Of a DNA stretch of 61,466 nt, positions 59,047 through 61,466 are shown one piece after another. The stretch comes from Limosilactobacillus pulli (GTDB taxonomy: Bacteria; Bacillota; Bacilli; Lactobacillales; Lactobacillaceae), in contig NZ_CANCWQ010000010.1 of assembly GCF_947381555.1 (NCBI RefSeq), forward strand, positions 1 to 61,466. Direction: 5' to 3'. The translations under genes were made by a program, and so were the position numbers. The notes under the pieces were generated by a model that had not been told where the DNA came from, did not search any database, and was given only the letters and a program-made list of their open reading frames with translations. Within the stretch, counting starts at the first letter, position 1, and each line of letters starts with the position of its first letter.

Positions 59047-59952
59047 ATGACGCCTTTACAACAAGAGCAGTTTCATCAAGCCGATCAGCTTCTTGATCAG
59101 CAGCATTATCATGAGGCTGCACAGCGATTTGCCGCGCTTTATGAAGAAGTTGATGAGTTCGTTGTCAATCGTCAGCTGGTAAAATCTTTGTATGAGGATC
59201 AACAGTATGCCGAGGCGCTCAGCTATGCCAATGAGCATCTCAATGAATATACCGCCTCTAGGGAATTAATGCAGCTTTTGATCGAGGTTGAGCTGCATGC
59301 TCAGGCCTTTATTGACGTTCATGTGCAATTAAACAGTCTGCCTAAATGGCATGATGAGTTCATCAAACAAGTTGAGCAGGCTGAAAGTTCGTTTGCCAAG
59401 CACTATCAGACCTCACTGAACGGCCAGCTCAAGCAGTTCTATCATTTGGGAGACGGCAGTTTTGCCGAACAGCAGCGACGTTTTAAAGCGGCCAGTCATC
59501 TGCCGCTTAAACAGTATCTGATCGGTGCCAAGTTCTTAGCGCGTGATCCATTCGTCAATCCACTGATTAGATCAAGTCTTTTGCAGATTATGCAGCGTCT
59601 GCATCTGCAAGAAAGAATCACGATCTATTGGCTGGATGAGCAAGAGCATGAGGTTGATTTGGGCAGGCTACAAGATGTCGAGTCGATTCAAACGGTCCAG
59701 CAGATCGAATCAATGATTAAAAAAGAGTTTAGTCAGCTCGATCCATTGTCGTATCAAATGTTTGATCAAGAGTTTCACTTGCAGCTGGCATTTTTGTATC
59801 CATTGATTGAATTGGCAATTCCCAATCCAACCGCATGGTACCAGGCTTTAACGGCTTATTCACAGAGCACGGATCAGGATTACGACGTTATCTTGGCCAA
59901 ACAATGGCAGAATCAAATTGCCCGCTTGGCTCAGCGACTGGGCATGCAATAA
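59047..59952 (+). CDS. TPR-like helical protein
   Basis: 301 residues. The first 100 residues show TPR-like repeats (QFHQADQLLDQQHYHEAAQRF and FVVNRQLVKSLYEDQQYAEAL); the remainder is helical and not assigned. Similar genes lie between rnj and tuf in lactobacilli; function unknown. ATG 59047 lies 10 bases after AAAGGA; a frame from 58993 reads through the hairpin. Confidence 0.8.
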   Translation: MTPLQQEQFHQADQLLDQQHYHEAAQRFAALYEEVDEFVVNRQLVKSLYEDQQYAEALSYANEHLNEYTASRELMQLLIEVELHAQAFIDVHVQLNSLPKWHDEFIKQVEQAESSFAKHYQTSLNGQLKQFYHLGDGSFAEQQRRFKAASHLPLKQYLIGAKFLARDPFVNPLIRSSLLQIMQRLHLQERITIYWLDEQEHEVDLGRLQDVESIQTVQQIESMIKKEFSQLDPLSYQMFDQEFHLQLAFLYPLIELAIPNPTAWYQALTAYSQSTDQDYDVILAKQWQNQIARLAQRLGMQ

Positions 59953-59971
59953 AAAGTTTCGGTTAAATTCA

Positions 59972-60000
59972 TTTACAAATCAGGGTAGAGCTGATATTAT
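59972..60000 (+). promoter_or_regulatory. Promoter of tuf
   Basis: TTTACA, a 17-nt spacer and TATTAT. It would give a leader of about 130 nt, which contains an AAAACCGGTTTT palindrome and a CAGAC/GTCTG hairpin. Confidence 0.6.
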
Positions 60001-60139
60001 AATTAAGAATTCTTTCGGAAAACCGGTTTTAAAACTTTTAATTGGCTCCCGGAAGTAGTACAATTTTCATTAAGGGTGTGTCAGACGGTTTTTGACTTGT
60101 CTGGCATTATACTTGTAATTTATCAGGAGGATTTCATTA

Positions 60140-61330
60140 ATGGCTGAAAAAGAACATTATGAACGTACTAAACCCCATGTAAACATTGGTACTATTGGCC
60201 ACGTTGACCATGGTAAGACTACTCTGACTGCTGCAATCACGAAGGTTTTGGCAGACAAGGGTCTGGCAAAGGCTGAAGACTACGCTGATATCGACAACGC
60301 TCCAGAAGAAAAGGAACGTGGTATCACTATCAACACGGCCCACGTTGAATACGAAACGGAAACGCGTCACTACGCACACATCGATGCCCCTGGTCACGCC
60401 GACTACGTTAAGAACATGATCACTGGTGCCGCACAAATGGATGGTGCTATCCTGGTTGTTGCTGCTACTGACGGTCCTATGCCACAAACTCGTGAACACA
60501 TTCTGTTGGCTCGTCAAGTTGGTGTTCAATACATCGTTGTATTCCTGAACAAGACCGACTTGGTTGACGATGACGAACTGGTTGACTTGGTTGAAATGGA
60601 AGTTCGCGACCTGCTGAGCGAATACGATTTCCCTGGCGATGACATTCCAGTTGTTCGTGGTTCTGCTTTGAAGGCTCTGGAAGGTGACCCTGAACAAGAA
60701 AAGGTTATCCTGCACCTGATGGATGTTATCGACGAATACATCCCAACTCCAAAGCGTCCTACTGACAAGCCATTCATGCTGCCAATCGAAGACGTCTTCA
60801 CTATCACTGGTCGTGGTACTGTTGTTTCCGGTCGTATCGACCGTGGTACTGTTAAGGTCGGCGACGAAGTTGAAATCGTTGGTCTGAAGGACGAAATCCT
60901 GAAGTCTACTGTTACGGGTGTTGAAATGTTCCACAAGACGCTGGACCTTGGTGAAGCCGGGGACAACGTTGGTGTTCTGCTGCGTGGTATCGGCCACGAC
61001 CAAGTAGAACGTGGTCAAGTTCTGGCACAACCAGGCTCCATCCAAACGCACAAGAACTTCAAGGGTGAAGTCTACGTTATGACGAAGGAAGAAGGGGGCC
61101 GTCACACGCCATTCTTCTCCAACTACCGTCCACAATTCTACTTCCACACTACTGACGTTACGGGTACGATCGAACTGCCAGATGGTGTAGAAATGGTTAT
61201 GCCTGGGGACAACGTTACGTTTACTGTTTCCCTGCAAAAGCCAGTTGCCATTGAAAAGGGTCTGAAGTTTACCATTCGTGAAGGTGGCCACACTGTTGGT
61301 GCCGGTGTCGTTTCTGACATCCTGGACTAA
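60140..61330 (+). CDS. tuf: Elongation factor Tu
   Basis: 396 residues. Brings aminoacyl-tRNA to the ribosome. G1 is GHVDHGKTT, with ERGITINTAHVEYET, DAPGHADYVKNM and NKTDLVDD; domains II and III follow to HTVGAGVVSDIL. AGGAGG precedes the ATG. Codon use is strongly biased and unlike its neighbours, as expected for a very highly expressed gene. The long minus-strand frame over it is a by-product of that bias. Confidence 0.98.
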   Translation: MAEKEHYERTKPHVNIGTIGHVDHGKTTLTAAITKVLADKGLAKAEDYADIDNAPEEKERGITINTAHVEYETETRHYAHIDAPGHADYVKNMITGAAQMDGAILVVAATDGPMPQTREHILLARQVGVQYIVVFLNKTDLVDDDELVDLVEMEVRDLLSEYDFPGDDIPVVRGSALKALEGDPEQEKVILHLMDVIDEYIPTPKRPTDKPFMLPIEDVFTITGRGTVVSGRIDRGTVKVGDEVEIVGLKDEILKSTVTGVEMFHKTLDLGEAGDNVGVLLRGIGHDQVERGQVLAQPGSIQTHKNFKGEVYVMTKEEGGRHTPFFSNYRPQFYFHTTDVTGTIELPDGVEMVMPGDNVTFTVSLQKPVAIEKGLKFTIREGGHTVGAGVVSDILD

Positions 61331-61352
61331 TTTCAAATTAGTGCAATAAATA

Positions 61353-61387
61353 AAAGAGCAAGCAGAGTTCTGCTTGCTCTTTTTTTG
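61353..61387 (+). terminator. Terminator of tuf
   Basis: AAAGAGCAAGCAG / CTGCTTGCTCTTT stem followed by further T. The last 79 bases of the window hold no gene that I can see. Confidence 0.9.
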
Positions 61388-61466
61388 TGTGACGAATTGT
61401 CAAACCAAGTGCAACGATTTCTCAAAAAATACTTCATATGGGGTTTCATAATTTAACACTTTTCGA

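Noticed and set aside
60092..60119. Second tuf promoter starting TTGACT
   Set aside because: No -10 at proper spacing except one that would start transcription at the ribosome binding site.
60137..61336. 399-codon open frame antisense to tuf
   Set aside because: It follows from the biased codons of tuf; no start site, and Thr/Asn/Val-rich low-complexity protein.

Overview
The window is a chromosomal, almost entirely core-genome segment of a low-to-mid GC Firmicute of the family Lactobacillaceae. The evidence is the gene content and order: spx-mecA-coiA-spxH-relQ-nadK-rluD, a full dcw cluster from mraZ to divIVA-ileS, an NlpC/P60 LysM hydrolase with a Ser/Ala-rich linker, RNA polymerase epsilon, UPF0223, DUF1831, DUF3397 and DUF4044 proteins, rpsO-rnj-TPR-tuf, and strong GGAGG ribosome binding sites with frequent TTG and GTG starts. 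Protein sequences and GC level look most like Limosilactobacillus; I cannot name the species. No prophage, CRISPR array, resistance island or intact insertion sequence was seen.

Layout. 1-754: nine tRNA genes (Asp, Phe, Gly, Ile, Ser, Glu, Glu, fMet, Asp), probably the tail of an rRNA-linked tRNA operon, ending in a terminator. 800-1572: an ISL3-type transposase relic and a monooxygenase-like gene, both on the minus strand. 1789-7710: redox, proteolysis and stress genes (spx, mecA, broken coiA, spxH, relQ, nadK, rluD-like). 7742-12804: lactonase, two RNA methyltransferases (one behind a structured leader) and ftsK. 12886-27209: DUF4044, DUF3397 and the dcw cluster mraZ-rsmH-ftsL-pbp-mraY-murD-murG-divIB-ftsA-ftsZ-sepF-ylmG-ylmH-divIVA. 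27225-30634: Ile T-box, ileS and a cold-shock protein. 30650-39217: Nudix, nucleosidase, DUF1831, mnmA, phosphatase, TPR, an extra RecD2-like OB protein, recD2 and prs. 39266-45848: a cysteine-less Spx paralogue, the LysM-NlpC/P60 hydrolase, a lipid-kinase-family gene, rpoY, def, UPF0223 and a SuhB-family gene. 45941-56122: typA, ftsW, ylbG, rsmD, coaD, ylbL, the comEA-EB-EC locus and holA. 56172-61387: rpsT, rpsO, an RNase J with a degenerate active site, a TPR gene and tuf.

How the genes fit together. Spx at the left end, the ClpXP adaptor SpxH and the ClpC adaptor MecA form a compact redox/proteolysis module next to the alarmone synthetase RelQ. The dcw block supplies peptidoglycan precursors (MraY, MurD, MurG), the septal synthase (PBP, with FtsW about 30 kb away) and the division ring. 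The comE locus looks intact, but coiA is interrupted, so transformation may be impaired.

I found no obviously new multigene system. The most interesting items are the Spx paralogue lacking both redox cysteines, the structured insert that breaks coiA, a free-standing copy of the RecD2 N-terminal domain overlapping recD2, an RNase J lacking several metal ligands, and an unassigned structured leader before trmL.
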